From UBA4416 sp043718985 (GTDB lineage: Bacteria > Bacteroidota > Bacteroidia > B-17B0 > Aurantibacillaceae): a DNA stretch of 7,113 nucleotides. The position numbers and the translations under genes were made by a program. Position 1 is the stretch's first letter. Every line of letters starts with the position of its first letter. The stretch covers positions 1 to 7,113 of the forward strand of contig JAYSUQ010000312.1 in assembly GCA_043718985.1 (NCBI GenBank), in the 5' to 3' direction. The notes beneath the pieces were generated by a model, which was given only the letters and a program-made list of their open reading frames with translations, made no database searches and had not been told where the DNA came from. Shown piece by piece: positions 6,735 through 7,113 of the stretch.

Positions 6735-7113
6735 ATGTTTTTAAAAAAATTATACACTTACAATAAAAAACTATTTAGCTTATTTGTTTGTTTTATTTTA
6801 AGTTTTGTATTTATTAACTATAAATGGGGTTTAACAATTGCACCAATTATGCAATTTGGTATGTATAGTAAATTAGTTAAAATAACAGATACCGTTATAG
6901 TTTATAAAATAGAGGCGAATAAAAATTTAGTAGTTTTTAGCAATTACAATTTATTTAAACGCGATGTGTTAGAACTACCCTTATACTACAAAAAAAACGA
7001 ATCAGAAAACAATAAAACCATATACACAACATTAAAAAAAGTTGGAAGCAAACTAAATCTCAATAAAAAAACAAACGAATTTAGTTTTACAAATAATTAT
7101 ACATTATTAAAAT
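6735..7113 (+). CDS. Unrecognised membrane-anchored protein, 3'-truncated by the window edge
   Basis: An open frame starts with ATG at 6735, one base after the previous stop, and runs 126 codons to the right edge without a stop. It begins MFLKKLYTYNKKLFSLFVCF: a basic N-terminus followed by a hydrophobic segment at about residues 13-27, then INYKWGLTIAPIMQFGMYSK. The remainder is polar and rich in Lys, Asn and aromatic residues, consistent with one membrane span and an exported domain (N-in). The start has no Shine-Dalgarno sequence but an A-rich leader. Codon use (TTA for Leu, AAA for Lys) matches the neighbours, and nothing suggests a pseudogene. I do not recognise the family. The 1 nt spacing implies co-expression with the transglycosylase, so an envelope role is possible but not shown. 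Confidence 0.8.
   Translation, partial: MFLKKLYTYNKKLFSLFVCFILSFVFINYKWGLTIAPIMQFGMYSKLVKITDTVIVYKIEANKNLVVFSNYNLFKRDVLELPLYYKKNESENNKTIYTTLKKVGSKLNLNKKTNEFSFTNNYTLLK

Noticed and set aside
1..7113. tRNA or rRNA genes, CRISPR arrays, insertion sequences, attachment sites
   Set aside because: None seen: genes pack almost end to end on one strand, and no spaced direct repeats, terminal inverted repeats or transposase-like proteins appear.

Overview
The window looks like a chromosomal stretch of a low-GC member of the Bacteroidota. This is inferred from the AT-rich sequence, the strong preference for the Leu codon TTA, the absence of Shine-Dalgarno sequences, a promoter of the TTTG / TAnnTTTG type, and proteins that read as typical Bacteroidota versions of their families. 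No more precise taxon can be supported. All genes lie on the plus strand and the window is almost entirely coding. The only intergenic gap longer than 3 bases is 810-859, and it holds a good promoter candidate.

Layout: (1) 1-809, the 3' part of a GT4-type glycosyltransferase whose start lies left of the window. (2) 860-1618, an outer-membrane polysaccharide export lipoprotein of the Wza/BexD type. (3) 1622-4063, a Wzc-type polysaccharide co-polymerase fused to a BY-type tyrosine autokinase, ending in a Tyr-Gly repeat tail. (4) 4051-4593, dTDP-4-dehydrorhamnose 3,5-epimerase (RmlC/RfbC). (5) 4593-5669, a polytopic MraY/WecA-family undecaprenyl-phosphate sugar-1-phosphate transferase. (6) 5666-6733, a membrane-anchored MltD/Slt-type lytic transglycosylase. 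(7) 6735 to the right edge, the start of an unrecognised membrane-anchored protein.

From the second gene on, the genes are 3 nt apart, overlap by 13, 1 and 4 nt, and are then 1 nt apart, so they very likely form one operon. Together they describe the front and back ends of a lipid-linked surface polysaccharide pathway. The WecA-like enzyme would start the repeat unit on undecaprenyl phosphate, glycosyltransferases would extend it, and RmlC would supply a 3,5-epimerised deoxysugar such as dTDP-L-rhamnose. Wzc and Wza would control chain length and export. The transglycosylase could clear peptidoglycan for the trans-envelope channel. Flippase, polymerase and the rest of the dTDP-rhamnose pathway are not in the window.

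The core is a known type of locus, and I see no wholly new system. The more unusual points are three successive non-AUG start codons (TTG, GTG, GTG); wza and wzc lying in the same reading frame with one stop codon between them; a likely internal promoter overlapping paired AT palindromes just before the transglycosylase gene; the transglycosylase inside an export operon; an altered DNMDA loop in the priming transferase; and the uncharacterised last gene.
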